IMG/VR virus record: IMGVR_UViG_3300042453_002305 | Span: 1-40,157 of that record | Origin: a virus | Length of the DNA stretch: 40,157 nt | Direction: 5' to 3' (one strand) | Shown here: in pieces, positions 30,894 through 37,972 of the stretch | Layout of the letters: each line of letters starts with the position of its first letter | Position numbering within the stretch: the first letter of the stretch is position 1 | Made by a program: the position numbers and the translations under genes | Notes under the pieces: model-generated | What the model was told of the DNA's origin: nothing | Databases searched by the model: none | The model's input: the letters and a program-made list of their open reading frames with translations, nothing else

Positions 30894-31097
30894 ATGACAA
30901 AGACATACGGGATCGCTATGGAACGGACGGACAACACTCTGGAAGACCCGTTCATCACCTACACGAACAAAGCCACCGCCATCCGCGTTGCCAAAATGCT
31001 CGCCAAAAAGTCCAGTTTCGACTGCGTGAAAATTTGGGTGAACGATGCCGAAGGTTACGGGGTTTGGTCCGCCACGCTTCCGAAGTGGGAGGGGTAA
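30894..31097 (+). CDS. Small island protein 3
   Basis: The 67-aa product reads MTKTYGIAMERTDNTLEDPF, ITYTNKATAIRVAKMLAKKS, SFDCVKIWVNDAEGYGVWSA. The alpha/beta pattern with TNKATAIRVAKMLA then CVKIWV is like small phage proteins that fold as an alpha-beta sandwich. No name is recognised. It has its own promoter P2 and ends before a GC-rich hairpin. Confidence 0.65.
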   Translation: MTKTYGIAMERTDNTLEDPFITYTNKATAIRVAKMLAKKSSFDCVKIWVNDAEGYGVWSATLPKWEG

Positions 31098-31142
31098 ATC
31101 ATGCAACGAAGGAGACCACCCGCCGACGCTTAAAACGCCCTG

Positions 31143-31162
31143 GCGCCCGGTCTGAGGGGCGC
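31143..31162. terminator. GC-rich hairpin between convergent units
   Basis: GCGCCC (31143-31148) pairs with GGGCGC (31157-31162) across an 8-base loop. It lies between the last island gene (ends 31097) and the converging last gene of the early leftward operon (ends 31174). No U-tract, so termination efficiency is uncertain; it could serve both directions. Confidence 0.4.
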
Positions 31163-31173
31163 GGCGTGGGGTG

Positions 31174-31437
31174 TCACGCATCGTCGCGCTCCCTGCCGGC
31201 GTTCTCGGGCTGCTGGCGCGGCTCATGCGTAGGGCATTCTGTCAGTCTGGCGGCATTTTCAGTGAAGACCACCTTCCGCGTGATCCACGAAGTTGTGTCT
31301 TTCGGGCGCGTCCAATGCGATTGCGTGGTTATGGGCAGAGACCGCCCATCCCACCAGCCGCAGCGGACGTAGAACTCGGCATGCTCACGTGCCAAATCGT
31401 CCACCAAAAACCGGCACGAATTGCATTTCCGGATCAT
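31174..31437 (-). CDS. Small Cys-rich (zinc-binding type) protein
   Basis: The 87-aa product opens MIRKCNSCRFLVDDLAREH then YVRCGWWDGRSLP and ends with a further Cys (LTECPTHEP). CxxC...C...C spacing parallels the rightward microprotein at 2908-3111 (CETCRWW...C...C). It is the last gene of the leftward early operon and overlaps the preceding gene by ATGA. Metal binding is inferred, function unknown. Confidence 0.65.
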   Translation of the reverse strand: MIRKCNSCRFLVDDLAREHAEFYVRCGWWDGRSLPITTQSHWTRPKDTTSWITRKVVFTENAARLTECPTHEPRQQPENAGRERDDA

Positions 31438-31667
31438 GCTTCCTCCCGCGCCGACGCGGCGTTCTCAGTCTCGAAAGCGCCCGCGATGTGCTTACCCGTC
31501 CTTTCCAGCAACTCCCGCGCGAGGGCAATGCGGTCGGCCGGAGGCAGGGCAAAGAGCGCCGCCACAGCAACATCTGCCTGCGCCATTCGTCCCCGCCCCT
31601 CTGCATCACACAGCCCCATGTAGACGGCGCCGCTCCACTTCCCGCGCAACACCTCACGCCACCCCAT
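31434..31667 (-). CDS. Hypothetical 77-aa protein
   Basis: The product starts at ATG 31667 (GTG 31673 also possible) in the context GGTGGCGATGGGG, which also precedes the neighbouring gene. It begins MGWREVLRGKWSGAVYMGLC DAEGRG, then helical MAQADVAVAALFALPPADRI ALARELLERTGKHIAGAF. The LPPADRIALARELLERTG segment resembles small helical phage proteins. Overlaps its upstream neighbour by 14 bases. Function unknown. Confidence 0.6.
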   Translation of the reverse strand: MGWREVLRGKWSGAVYMGLCDAEGRGRMAQADVAVAALFALPPADRIALARELLERTGKHIAGAFETENAASAREEA

Positions 31668-31854
31668 CGCCACCTCCGCGCTTGCGCCACTTCACGCCGA
31701 ACAACCATCGGCTAACCACCCGCGCCAACAATGTTGGCTCTTGGCCTTCGCGCGGCGTGTAATTCAAACCGATCCACTCGGCAGTCCATTTGCCCGGCTT
31801 TGGCCAGTCGATGACCTGCACCTTCTGCTTGGTCACCCAATCATCCGGCCCCAT
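31654..31854 (-). CDS. Hypothetical 66-aa protein
   Basis: The product starts at ATG 31854 in the context GGGGGTGGCGATGGGG. It reads MGPDDWVTKQKVQVIDWPKP, GKWTAEWIGLNYTPREGQEP, TLLARVVSRWLFGVKWRKRG. It is basic and Trp-rich with a beta-type start and amphipathic helix, which would suit DNA or membrane contact. The longer upstream frame to 32019 passes through repeat DNA and is not favoured. Function unknown. Confidence 0.6.
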   Translation of the reverse strand: MGPDDWVTKQKVQVIDWPKPGKWTAEWIGLNYTPREGQEPTLLARVVSRWLFGVKWRKRGGGDGVA

Positions 31855-32140
31855 CGCCACCCCCGCTATTCCCGTTTGGACACAACGCACGCGCGCGGGG
31901 GTTTGTCGTTGCAAACATTCCCATCCCCCTCCGTTTTTCCTTCGGCGACCCGCACATGTTCCCCACCCTCTGGGGGGAACTGTGTGGGGCCTTCGGAACG
32001 AAGTGTTGCGCAGTTTCACGCTCAGTTTGACGCACTTTGGACTGCGCGCAGTTCAGTTTCTGGCTATAGGCGCCGAACTGAACTGCGCGCACAGTTTGCG
32101 ACGGTTCTGCGCAGTTAGGTGCTGCGTTCTGCGCGGTCAT
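31841..32140 (-). CDS. Possible 99-aa protein translated across the repeat region
   Basis: An ORF from ATG 32140 overlaps the RepA-type gene stop by four bases (ATGA) and ends inside the start of the next gene, as real genes in this operon do. However, its first half is read through the CAGTT/AACTG repeats, giving an odd Asn-Cys-Ala-Gln/Glu sequence (NAAPNCAEPSQTVRAV, QKLNCAQSKVRQTERET). The second half (GNMCGSPKEKRRGMGMFATT) has no known motif. Either a real gene overlies a cis-acting site, or the overlap is fortuitous. Confidence 0.4.
   Translation of the reverse strand: MTAQNAAPNCAEPSQTVRAVQFGAYSQKLNCAQSKVRQTERETAQHFVPKAPHSSPQRVGNMCGSPKEKRRGMGMFATTNPRARALCPNGNSGGGDGAG
32007..32116. repeat. 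CAGTT repeat cluster with 16-bp inverted repeat (possible origin or control site)
   Basis: Six CAGTT motifs on the plus strand (32011, 32023, 32049, 32054, 32092, 32112) and two on the minus strand (AACTG at 32077 and 32082) lie within 110 bp. TGCGCAGTT occurs as a direct repeat at 32007-32015 and 32108-32116. Between them, 32043-32058 and 32076-32091 are perfect 16-bp inverted copies around a 17-base loop. The cluster starts 21 bases downstream of the RepA-type ATPase gene. Iteron-like repeats beside a replication gene suggest an origin; a strong terminator or operator is also possible. Confidence 0.6.
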
Positions 32141-33372
32141 TCCGTGGGCCTCTTGGCGTTATCCACCAGCACCCCCGGCACGTCGCGGCGCAATTCGGGA
32201 TGGTGGAATGTTGTCTTATGGAGGAGACCGCTTTCAATCCATTGCGCGATAATCTGCTTTGCCCGCGCCTCCTCCATCTCGGCTTCGTCCATCAGCACTT
32301 GCCCGCACCAACGGGACGATCCGCCGCGCTTGGTGGGGCTGTAGAGAATGCCGGGCGACGGACCTGCGGCAATCTGGTCTAGAACTGTGTTCAGGGCCGT
32401 CGGCGTGATGTTGCCGAAGGCGCTGGGCGGCTCCCATGGCACGGCAGCAGCTACGCCTTCCTCGTTGTCCAGTTGGTATTCGATGCGCTGAAACCACTCG
32501 GCATCGTGGAGCGGCGCGTAATTCGACTTGGCGCCATCTACGCGAAAATACTTACCCCGCTCCTTGGGCTGAATACCCAACTTCGCCGCCTGTTCCTCGT
32601 CCATGGTAAGCACAGTGAGAACCACTCGAGCGGCGCCGACGATGCTTGAGGCGCCGCGCAAGCTGTCAGGGTCGCCGGCCGAACTGCCAGCCCCTTTGCG
32701 AGCGTGGTGAATCAGGACAACCGCCATGTTGTGTTCCACGGCCAACGCGCGAAACTTGGCCATGACGGCACGAATGGCAGTGTTGTCGTTCTCTTCCGCG
32801 TCGTGCAGTTCCACCAGCGGGTCTAGGATCAGCACATCCGGCTTCCGTTCGGCAATCATGGTCTCGAGCATCCGCATCGCCGCCGTAAACCCAAGCCGGC
32901 CGGAGATAGGGTCACGCCGCAACAAGGTGCCGGTGCTGTTGGGTCCGATACGCACCACTTTCCCGGCCAGGTCGCCGGGCGCGGCTTCAAACTGGCGCAG
33001 CGTGGCCGACATGCGGCGCTGTTGCTCGAGCCTGTCGTCTTCGACGTTGTAGTTGAAAACCCGCATAGGGCCGGCGGGGAAAAACCGATGCCACCTCTTG
33101 CCAAGAGCAAGAGCGATAGACCACCCCACAAGCAAGCTCGACTTGCCCGCGCTACCGGGGCCGGAAACCACGGTCACAGCGCCGCGCATCAGGTAGCCGG
33201 GCGCAATCCAAGGACGCCGCGTAATCTCCACCTCAAGCCATGGGCCATCGTCCACCCACAAAGCAGCCGGCTTGTTTTTCTCGAGCAAGTCGCCTTGTCG
33301 GTCGTCGTCGTCCGTGTCGGACGGCAGCGCCCAACGGCTATACAGCCCCTCGAGCTTGGCGTGCGCGTTCAT
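32137..33372 (-). CDS. RepA-type hexameric helicase/ATPase
   Basis: The 411-aa product starts at ATG 33372 (ATGA overlap). Walker A is GPGSAGKS (residues 71-78) after MRGAVTVVS; Walker B is VLILD (180-184), followed by PLVELHDAEENDN. A sensor-like VVLIHHARKG (219-227) and the RGASSIVGAARVVLTV block complete the RecA-fold of the RSF1010 RepA/AAA_25 group. These ATPases unwind DNA at origins or load replication proteins. The C-terminal 110 residues look like a helical accessory domain with a winged-helix-like end (AKQIIAQWIESGLLHKTTFH). No primase domain is visible. The repeat cluster follows directly. Confidence 0.85.
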   Translation of the reverse strand: MNAHAKLEGLYSRWALPSDTDDDDRQGDLLEKNKPAALWVDDGPWLEVEITRRPWIAPGYLMRGAVTVVSGPGSAGKSSLLVGWSIALALGKRWHRFFPAGPMRVFNYNVEDDRLEQQRRMSATLRQFEAAPGDLAGKVVRIGPNSTGTLLRRDPISGRLGFTAAMRMLETMIAERKPDVLILDPLVELHDAEENDNTAIRAVMAKFRALAVEHNMAVVLIHHARKGAGSSAGDPDSLRGASSIVGAARVVLTVLTMDEEQAAKLGIQPKERGKYFRVDGAKSNYAPLHDAEWFQRIEYQLDNEEGVAAAVPWEPPSAFGNITPTALNTVLDQIAAGPSPGILYSPTKRGGSSRWCGQVLMDEAEMEEARAKQIIAQWIESGLLHKTTFHHPELRRDVPGVLVDNAKRPTE

Positions 33373-33827
33373 TCCGCCCGTTCCCGTGTCTTCCACCAGT
33401 ATTCCGCCCTCCGGGCTTGCTGGGCTGCTGCTTCGATGGCTGCCGTCAGGATCGGTAACGGTGGCGCAAGCGGGCGCTGGGCTGCCTCTGCGGCGACGAC
33501 GCGCCGGGCCTTCGCCAAGTCGGCGCCGTCGCGGATGGCGATGAATGCCGCTTGCGCTAAATACTCGAGCGTCGCCTGATGCTCGGCTTCCTGCCGCTGC
33601 ATTTCCTCATCAACCGCCGATATCGCCACGTCATCGGCCAGCGCCGGTTCCACCTTGCACTTGCCGGCCAACATGAACGCGATGCCGCGTAGTTCGCGCG
33701 TGGCGTCCTCAACGGTGTAGCGGCCCCAAAACACAGCCGTAACAACGCGCTGCGCCTCCGGCTTTAGATGCGTGCGGATCAACCATCGGTCGATTTGATC
33801 GTTGGTGGCGATGGGTTCCGGTTTCAC
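33369..33827 (-). CDS. Hypothetical helical protein upstream of RepA-type gene
   Basis: Starting at GTG 33827 (GTGA overlap) the product is 152 aa; a much longer frame upstream is a shadow. It is helical: TNDQIDRWLIRTHLKPEAQR, VVTAVFWGRYTVEDATRELR, GIAFMLAGKCKVEPALADDV, then Ala/Glu/Arg-rich to the end. No motif is recognised. Neighbouring ATPase and nuclease suggest a role in replication, for example as a loader or accessory factor, but this is only context. Confidence 0.6.
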   Translation of the reverse strand: MKPEPIATNDQIDRWLIRTHLKPEAQRVVTAVFWGRYTVEDATRELRGIAFMLAGKCKVEPALADDVAISAVDEEMQRQEAEHQATLEYLAQAAFIAIRDGADLAKARRVVAAEAAQRPLAPPLPILTAAIEAAAQQARRAEYWWKTRERAE

Positions 33828-34153
33828 CCCCTCACCCTCTCCGCCATCCTCTCCACGTAATCGGCCAGCCATTGATCGGACGGCACCGGATACGCAGTCC
33901 CCGTCAGCGTCGCCCCGTTGCGCACCGCGCGCTTGATCGTCCAGATGCGCGCGGCTGGGGTGTTGCCGATGGTGATGCCCCCGGTAATCCCGTCCTCGCC
34001 GTCCTCGGTCGCCAGCGTGACCCGCTCGCCGTCGCTTGTGGTGGCGTGCATCTGGCTCTCGGCGGCTTTGTGCCAGGTCGCGAGGGTCCAAGTTTCGCCG
34101 TGGATAGTGATGCGGCCGGCGCGGGGGTTGGTGGTGAGGTGGAGGGTAATCAA
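33824..34153 (-). CDS. Hypothetical protein with TTG start
   Basis: The 109-aa product starts at TTG 34153 overlapping the nuclease stop (TTGA), with GGAGA upstream. It is beta-rich: ITLHLTTNPRAGRITIHGET, WTLATWHKAAESQMHATTSD, GITGGITIGNTPAARIWTIK RAVRNGATLTGTAYP. It ends with a helix (SDQWLADYVERMAERVRG). The repeated short strands could make a beta-barrel. No family recognised. The TTG call is supported by the overlap and by absence of a nearby ATG. Confidence 0.55.
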   Translation of the reverse strand: MITLHLTTNPRAGRITIHGETWTLATWHKAAESQMHATTSDGERVTLATEDGEDGITGGITIGNTPAARIWTIKRAVRNGATLTGTAYPVPSDQWLADYVERMAERVRG

Positions 34154-34656
34154 AACATCGTCTCCGCCCGCGCCTTCGCCAGCTTCGCCAGCGTCCGCGC
34201 CGTGGGCTTGGCGGCACGGGCACGCGGCGGCTTGTTGTGGCCGCGTGTGGGCACGTCCAGCGCCGCATCGTGGTGCATCGCCGCCAGCCGCCAGCCGGGC
34301 GCCAACGGGATGCCGTGGCGTTCCAGGGCCTCGCCGAGTTGTTCGACGGAGCGGCAAACGGCGTATCCGTGCTGCAACGTCTCCATGGCGCGCTGCATCG
34401 CCACTTGTGCGTCACTCTGCTTATTGGCGCCGGCCTTCAACTCGGCCATGAAGGCAAATCCCGGCGCGAGAATCAGCACGTCGCCAAGGCCCTGCTTCAC
34501 GCCCTGGCTTTGGAGGTGCTGCCACTCCCGCGCCCGCTGCTCGGCCGTGCCCGCATGTTTCCGGCCGTGTTCGATGGCTGTGAACCAACACGGCGGTAGA
34601 AGGTGCGATGCGAGGAACATGCGGCAGCGGGAGCGCAGGCGAGCTTCTGGTATCAT
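34150..34656 (-). CDS. VRR-NUC-like (PD-(D/E)XK) nuclease
   Basis: The 168-aa product has HLQSQGVKQGLGDVLILAPG then FAFMAELKAGANKQSDAQ: Asp59, Glu72 and Lys74 form the nuclease triad, with Ser/Gln after it as in VRR-NUC proteins (the G..D...........E.K.......Q pattern). The N-terminal helix-rich part and EHGRKHA also fit. VRR-NUC proteins act on branched or structured DNA; here recombination or replication is likely. The C-terminal 50 residues are basic and disordered (TRGHNKPPRARAAKPTART). Start ATG 34656 (TGATG); TTG 34659 is possible. Confidence 0.75.
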   Translation of the reverse strand: MIPEARLRSRCRMFLASHLLPPCWFTAIEHGRKHAGTAEQRAREWQHLQSQGVKQGLGDVLILAPGFAFMAELKAGANKQSDAQVAMQRAMETLQHGYAVCRSVEQLGEALERHGIPLAPGWRLAAMHHDAALDVPTRGHNKPPRARAAKPTARTLAKLAKARAETMF

Positions 34657-35567
34657 CAATCAGTAGCCTCGAACAAATCCACCGCGCCCCGCTCGGCGGC
34701 GGCTAGATGGCCTGCCGCTTGGCGCCAGTATTCTAACTTCAATTCTGTTCCGACAAATCTCCGCCGCTTCCGCAGCGTGACCACGCCCTCTGAACCGATG
34801 CCCGCAAACGGGCTCCATACAACGTCACCGGGGTTGCTCCACAATTCCACGCAACGCTCCGTGAGGTCCAGCGGCATGGGGCAAATGTGCTTTTCGTCCC
34901 CTGGCGCCCGAATAGCGTTCAAAACGTCAGTCTCGCGCGTGTGCATCCATACAGGCGATGCGGCTTCCTGCCACCAGGGCAGCGGGTAGTCTTCGCTGCG
35001 CTTCTCCACCGGCAGCACGGCGCCCGCGTCGTCTTCGGAGGCCCATTTGCGGAACACGACAAAATATTCGGGCAGGCCCTGCCGCGAGAATGACGAGTCC
35101 GCCCGCAGTTGCTTGTAAAGCAGCCCGTGCGCCTTCGTTTTCGTCATCTCGCGCACTGGGCAACGCCAGACGGTAATACGGGAGTGGAACGTAAAGCCGG
35201 CTTCCTCATGCTCTCGTATCAGCATGCCGGGGAAATCGCGGAGGCCCGCCTTGCCGCGCTGGTTTTTGTAGAATACCAGATCCTTGCAATGCACGGCCAC
35301 GATCCGGCCGGGCCGCATCACGCGATACATTTCGCGCACAAGGAACCGGTAGTGTTCCAGAAACTCGGCGTCATCGGCGCAGTTGCCCATATCCGCCTCG
35401 CTGTCATTGTAGATATAAAGACCAGAAAACGGCGGTGAATATACGGCGAGGTCAACACTGTTGTCGGGCATCTGCCGCGCCACATCCACGCAGTCCGCGT
35501 GGTAGAGTGCCCAATTGTCGCCATGTGCTTCGTTTAAGCAGCGGACTACACGAGTGTTGTCAACCAT
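34656..35567 (-). CDS. DNA methyltransferase (N4/N6 amino type)
   Basis: The 303-aa product has LYHADCVDVARQMPDNSVDL then AVYSPPFSGL (catalytic motif IV SPPF, residues 44-47), followed by REMYRVMRPGRIVAVHCKDL, and near residue 255 a motif I block DVVWSPFAGIGSEGVVTLRK, with GTELKLEYW. Motif IV before motif I is the beta arrangement; SPP rather than DPP favours N4-cytosine. The centre contains a likely target-recognition part (TKTKAHGLLYKQLRADSSFS). It may protect phage DNA from restriction or mark it. It begins 22 bases inside the helicase gene end; no cognate restriction enzyme is present. Confidence 0.85.
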   Translation of the reverse strand: MVDNTRVVRCLNEAHGDNWALYHADCVDVARQMPDNSVDLAVYSPPFSGLYIYNDSEADMGNCADDAEFLEHYRFLVREMYRVMRPGRIVAVHCKDLVFYKNQRGKAGLRDFPGMLIREHEEAGFTFHSRITVWRCPVREMTKTKAHGLLYKQLRADSSFSRQGLPEYFVVFRKWASEDDAGAVLPVEKRSEDYPLPWWQEAASPVWMHTRETDVLNAIRAPGDEKHICPMPLDLTERCVELWSNPGDVVWSPFAGIGSEGVVTLRKRRRFVGTELKLEYWRQAAGHLAAAERGAVDLFEATD

Positions 35568-36925
35568 GACGGCATTCTCCCGTTGTGTTTGGCGTCGTAT
35601 GGAATTTTCACTTGGCTTGCGTGAGCGCGAGCCCGCCGCATCGCTTCGCTCATCGCCCGCTTCATCGTCAGATGATCTCCCGCCTTCCGATCAATCACGC
35701 GGCCGATTTGATCCTCACCCTCGGCAACGATCAGATGCACATCGACGGGCCGCGTCTGGCCAAAGCGCCAGCACCGCCGCACGGCCTGATACCATGCCTC
35801 GTAGCTGAAACTGCGGCCCACGAACGCCATCCGCGCCGCGTGCTGCCAGTTCATGCCCATGCCGCACACGGATGGCTTGGAAATCAAAACCCGCGTGGCG
35901 CCTTCTGAGAACGCCGCCAGCGCGGACTCTTTGCGGTCTGGCGCATGCGATCCGCGAACTTCGACGGCATCGGGAATACGCTTGGCCAACGCGTCAGCTT
36001 CGTAATCGGTATCGCACCAGACAATCCACGGTTCTTTAGATTGCTCATGCACCAGCGCGGCTACGGCATCCGCCCGCGCGTCGGCTGTCTGCCGCTTCAC
36101 GTCGTGAATGTTTGTTGCGCTAAGGTCGGAAAGAAACAAAGCGCCAGCCGGCGCGCGGATATCTCCGGCGGCCTTGTGTCGGATGGTCCGCAGTTCTGGT
36201 AGCACGAAACGCGAGCCGTCAAAACCAAGATCATCTGGCGTTTCCGCGCATCGCGCCCAACTCGCCATCCAGTCCCAAAACAATGCCTCCGCATGGCCCT
36301 TAATGCGGTAACGGCCCATTTGGGTTTGATCGGAAACAAACCAGCGGGCAAGCATTTCGTTGCTGGCCATGATGCCCAAAAACTCGGCGTGCTGGCCCAG
36401 CTCCATATGATCATTCGGCGCCGGGGTTGCCGTGCTGGCCAGTTTGAACCGATGGCCGGCAAACGACGCGATCAACGCCCGAGTCGTGGCGCCCGTGAAG
36501 CTCTTGAGGATAGAGCTTTCGTCGAGCGATACCGCACCGAACTGCACCGTATCCAGCGCGCCGAGGCGGTCGTAATTGCATACATTGATGCCGTCACGCG
36601 CTTCGTCTTGGCTGCGGATCACGCGGACGTTGTAGCCCAGCGCCAGCCCCTCGCGCTCGATCTGCCGGGCCACGGCCAGCGGCGTCAGAAGCAACGCGCG
36701 CCCGTTCGTGGCTGCGGCGGCTTGATGGCACCATTCAAGCTGAATGCGGGTCTTGCCGAGGCCAGTATCCAGAAACATCGCAGCCCGGCCCTGGCGCAAA
36801 GCGAACGCCACGCACTCGGCCTGATAGTCGAATAGGTGCGCCGGCATGGCGCCGGGCTCGATGCCCATGGCCTGCGGCTTAGGGGCTTTGCCGGCAAGGA
36901 ACGCCGCGTAATCAGGATGCAGCAT
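35546..36925 (-). CDS. SNF2-type superfamily 2 helicase
   Basis: The 459-aa product shows LFDYQAECVAFALRQGRAAM, Walker A DTGLGKT (53-59), motif Ia LLLTPLAVARQIERE, motif II DESS, motif III LASTATPAPND, then a second RecA domain with WIVWCDTDYEADALAKRI, LISKPSVCGMGMNWQHAARM and motif VI QAVRRCWRFGQTRPVDVHLI. The 'Q..GR..R.GQ....V....' type of motif VI places it near SNF2/Rad54-like remodellers. Such helicases with an adjacent methyltransferase are frequent in phages; roles in replication, repair or removing bound proteins are possible. Start ATG 36925 (TGATG); TTG 36928 is possible. Confidence 0.86.
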   Translation of the reverse strand: MLHPDYAAFLAGKAPKPQAMGIEPGAMPAHLFDYQAECVAFALRQGRAAMFLDTGLGKTRIQLEWCHQAAAATNGRALLLTPLAVARQIEREGLALGYNVRVIRSQDEARDGINVCNYDRLGALDTVQFGAVSLDESSILKSFTGATTRALIASFAGHRFKLASTATPAPNDHMELGQHAEFLGIMASNEMLARWFVSDQTQMGRYRIKGHAEALFWDWMASWARCAETPDDLGFDGSRFVLPELRTIRHKAAGDIRAPAGALFLSDLSATNIHDVKRQTADARADAVAALVHEQSKEPWIVWCDTDYEADALAKRIPDAVEVRGSHAPDRKESALAAFSEGATRVLISKPSVCGMGMNWQHAARMAFVGRSFSYEAWYQAVRRCWRFGQTRPVDVHLIVAEGEDQIGRVIDRKAGDHLTMKRAMSEAMRRARAHASQVKIPYDAKHNGRMPSWLTTLV

Positions 36926-37131
36926 CAATAAAACCCCCCAGCCTTATCCACCCGCTCCACCTTCCACGCATCCGGGTAATACGCCGCCACCATCGACAGC
37001 CCGATCACCCGCTCGATCACCTCCCGCCCGTCTGGCAGGAACACGCGGTATTCGATCATCGGGACGGCCTTAAGCCCGGTTGCGGCGCGGCGCTTCGCCT
37101 CGTAAGCGGATTGTTTGGCTGCGTCACTCAT
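36925..37131 (-). CDS. Small basic protein
   Basis: The 68-aa product reads MSDAAKQSAYEAKRRAATGL, KAVPMIEYRVFLPDGREVIE, RVIGLSMVAAYYPDAWKVER. A basic helix is followed by a small beta domain. No motif is recognised. It is coupled on both sides (ATGA with the gene above, TGATG with the helicase). Confidence 0.6.
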   Translation of the reverse strand: MSDAAKQSAYEAKRRAATGLKAVPMIEYRVFLPDGREVIERVIGLSMVAAYYPDAWKVERVDKAGGFY

Positions 37132-37775
37132 GCACTGGCCCTCAACGCGACAACCTCAATCGCCGTCAGCCTCAGCCCGGCAATCACTGATTCCACGCCG
37201 ATGCCGCGCTGCACCAGCAACCGCGCCCGCACCAGGCGCTCTGTCTCGCGCAGGCCCGGCGCCGCAGGCTCTACAGGCGCCTCGATCTCATCTTGCAGCG
37301 CCGCGATACGATGCCGGTGCGCCTGCCGCATCTTCTGCAACAACCGCCGCTGCGCTGCAGCGCGCCGCTTGCCATCACACACCGCCGGCCGCTTCCCCAG
37401 GCGCATCAACTGGGCCTTCGCGCGGATCGCGCCCAGCGTGCGGCGAAACATCGACTCCAGTTCCGAATTTAGCACCGTGCTATCGGGCCACACCTGCCGC
37501 AAATGGTGGGCTTCGGCTTCTGTCCAACGGCCGTAATGGCTGGTTCCCTCAAAAAGCACCCCCGGCGCGCACGAAGCGGCCGGAGGTGAGTTTAGGGAGG
37601 AGTGCCGGGGATCGGACGCCGGAGCGCCCCCGGCCGCGCTTCCAACCGGGGGGAGAAACCCGCCGGCGCCGAACTCTCCACCAGCGCGCGGGAACTGCCC
37701 CCGGCCCGCGCTGGTGGCAACCACACCCGCAGGCGTGCCCGCGCCCGCGATATCAGCGGAGTGGTTGACTCTCAT
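37128..37775 (-). CDS. Homeodomain-like (GcrA/SANT-type) DNA-binding protein
   Basis: The 215-aa product has a disordered Gly/Ala/Pro N-terminus (about 80 residues), then HYGRWTEAEAHHLRQVWPDS, TVLNSELESMFRRTLGAIRA, KAQLMRLGKRP. This tri-helical 'W(T/S)..E...L...W......I...L.RT..AI..KA..LGL' pattern is shared by SANT/Myb and GcrA-like HTH domains. The rest is basic helix and an Arg-rich coiled coil. It probably binds DNA and may regulate early genes. It follows the Cro-like gene (ATGA overlap). Confidence 0.68.
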   Translation of the reverse strand: MRVNHSADIAGAGTPAGVVATSAGRGQFPRAGGEFGAGGFLPPVGSAAGGAPASDPRHSSLNSPPAASCAPGVLFEGTSHYGRWTEAEAHHLRQVWPDSTVLNSELESMFRRTLGAIRAKAQLMRLGKRPAVCDGKRRAAAQRRLLQKMRQAHRHRIAALQDEIEAPVEPAAPGLRETERLVRARLLVQRGIGVESVIAGLRLTAIEVVALRASA

Positions 37776-37972
37776 GGCGCCCTCACAGGCACCAGATCGC
37801 GGACCTTGACGGCGCCGCTTGTGATTTCCTCAATCTTGACCGCTGTATGAAGCGGCGGCGTCCTGCGACCTGTCACCCAGCCGTGCGCCGTGGAAATTGG
37901 CACGCCCACATCGGCTGCGAATTGCGTCAGCCGGATACGGTGCTCGAACAGATATTCGCGGAGGGGTGTCAT
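37772..37972 (-). CDS. Cro/YdaS-like regulator
   Basis: The 66-aa product MTPLREYLFEHRIRLTQFAA, DVGVPISTAHGWVTGRRTPP, LHTAVKIEEITSGAVKVRDL then VPVRAP is a compact HTH of the Cro/YdaS kind. The recognition part is LTQFAADVGVPISTAHGWVTG and the final 'I...T.G.V...DL.P' is typical of DNA-binding phage regulators. The ATG has no ribosome-binding site and follows a possible -10 by only 7 bases, so the mRNA may be leaderless. The longer frame upstream is not favoured. It probably acts on the divergent promoters at 37973-38113. Confidence 0.8.
   Translation of the reverse strand: MTPLREYLFEHRIRLTQFAADVGVPISTAHGWVTGRRTPPLHTAVKIEEITSGAVKVRDLVPVRAP

Noticed and set aside
30042-31226. 394-codon minus-strand frame opposite the small rightward island
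   Set aside because: Product is low-complexity and Arg/Pro/Ser-rich, crosses both duplicated promoters and opposes four small genes with good ribosome-binding sites. Only its last 12 codons could be a leader for the gene at 29845-30045.
32007-32116. CRISPR array interpretation of the CAGTT cluster
   Set aside because: Repeats are short, on both strands and irregularly spaced, with no equal-length spacers or cas genes.
34154-34415. N-terminal extension of the frames at 33369 and 33824
   Set aside because: These parts lie antiphase to the VRR-NUC-like gene and read as Arg/Pro-rich shadow; overlap starts at 33827 (GTG) and 34153 (TTG) fit the operon pattern.
37772-37972. Evidence for a temperate lifestyle from the Cro-like regulator
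   Set aside because: No integrase, excisionase, attachment site or partition gene was seen; a small HTH regulator also occurs in virulent phages, so lifestyle is left open.
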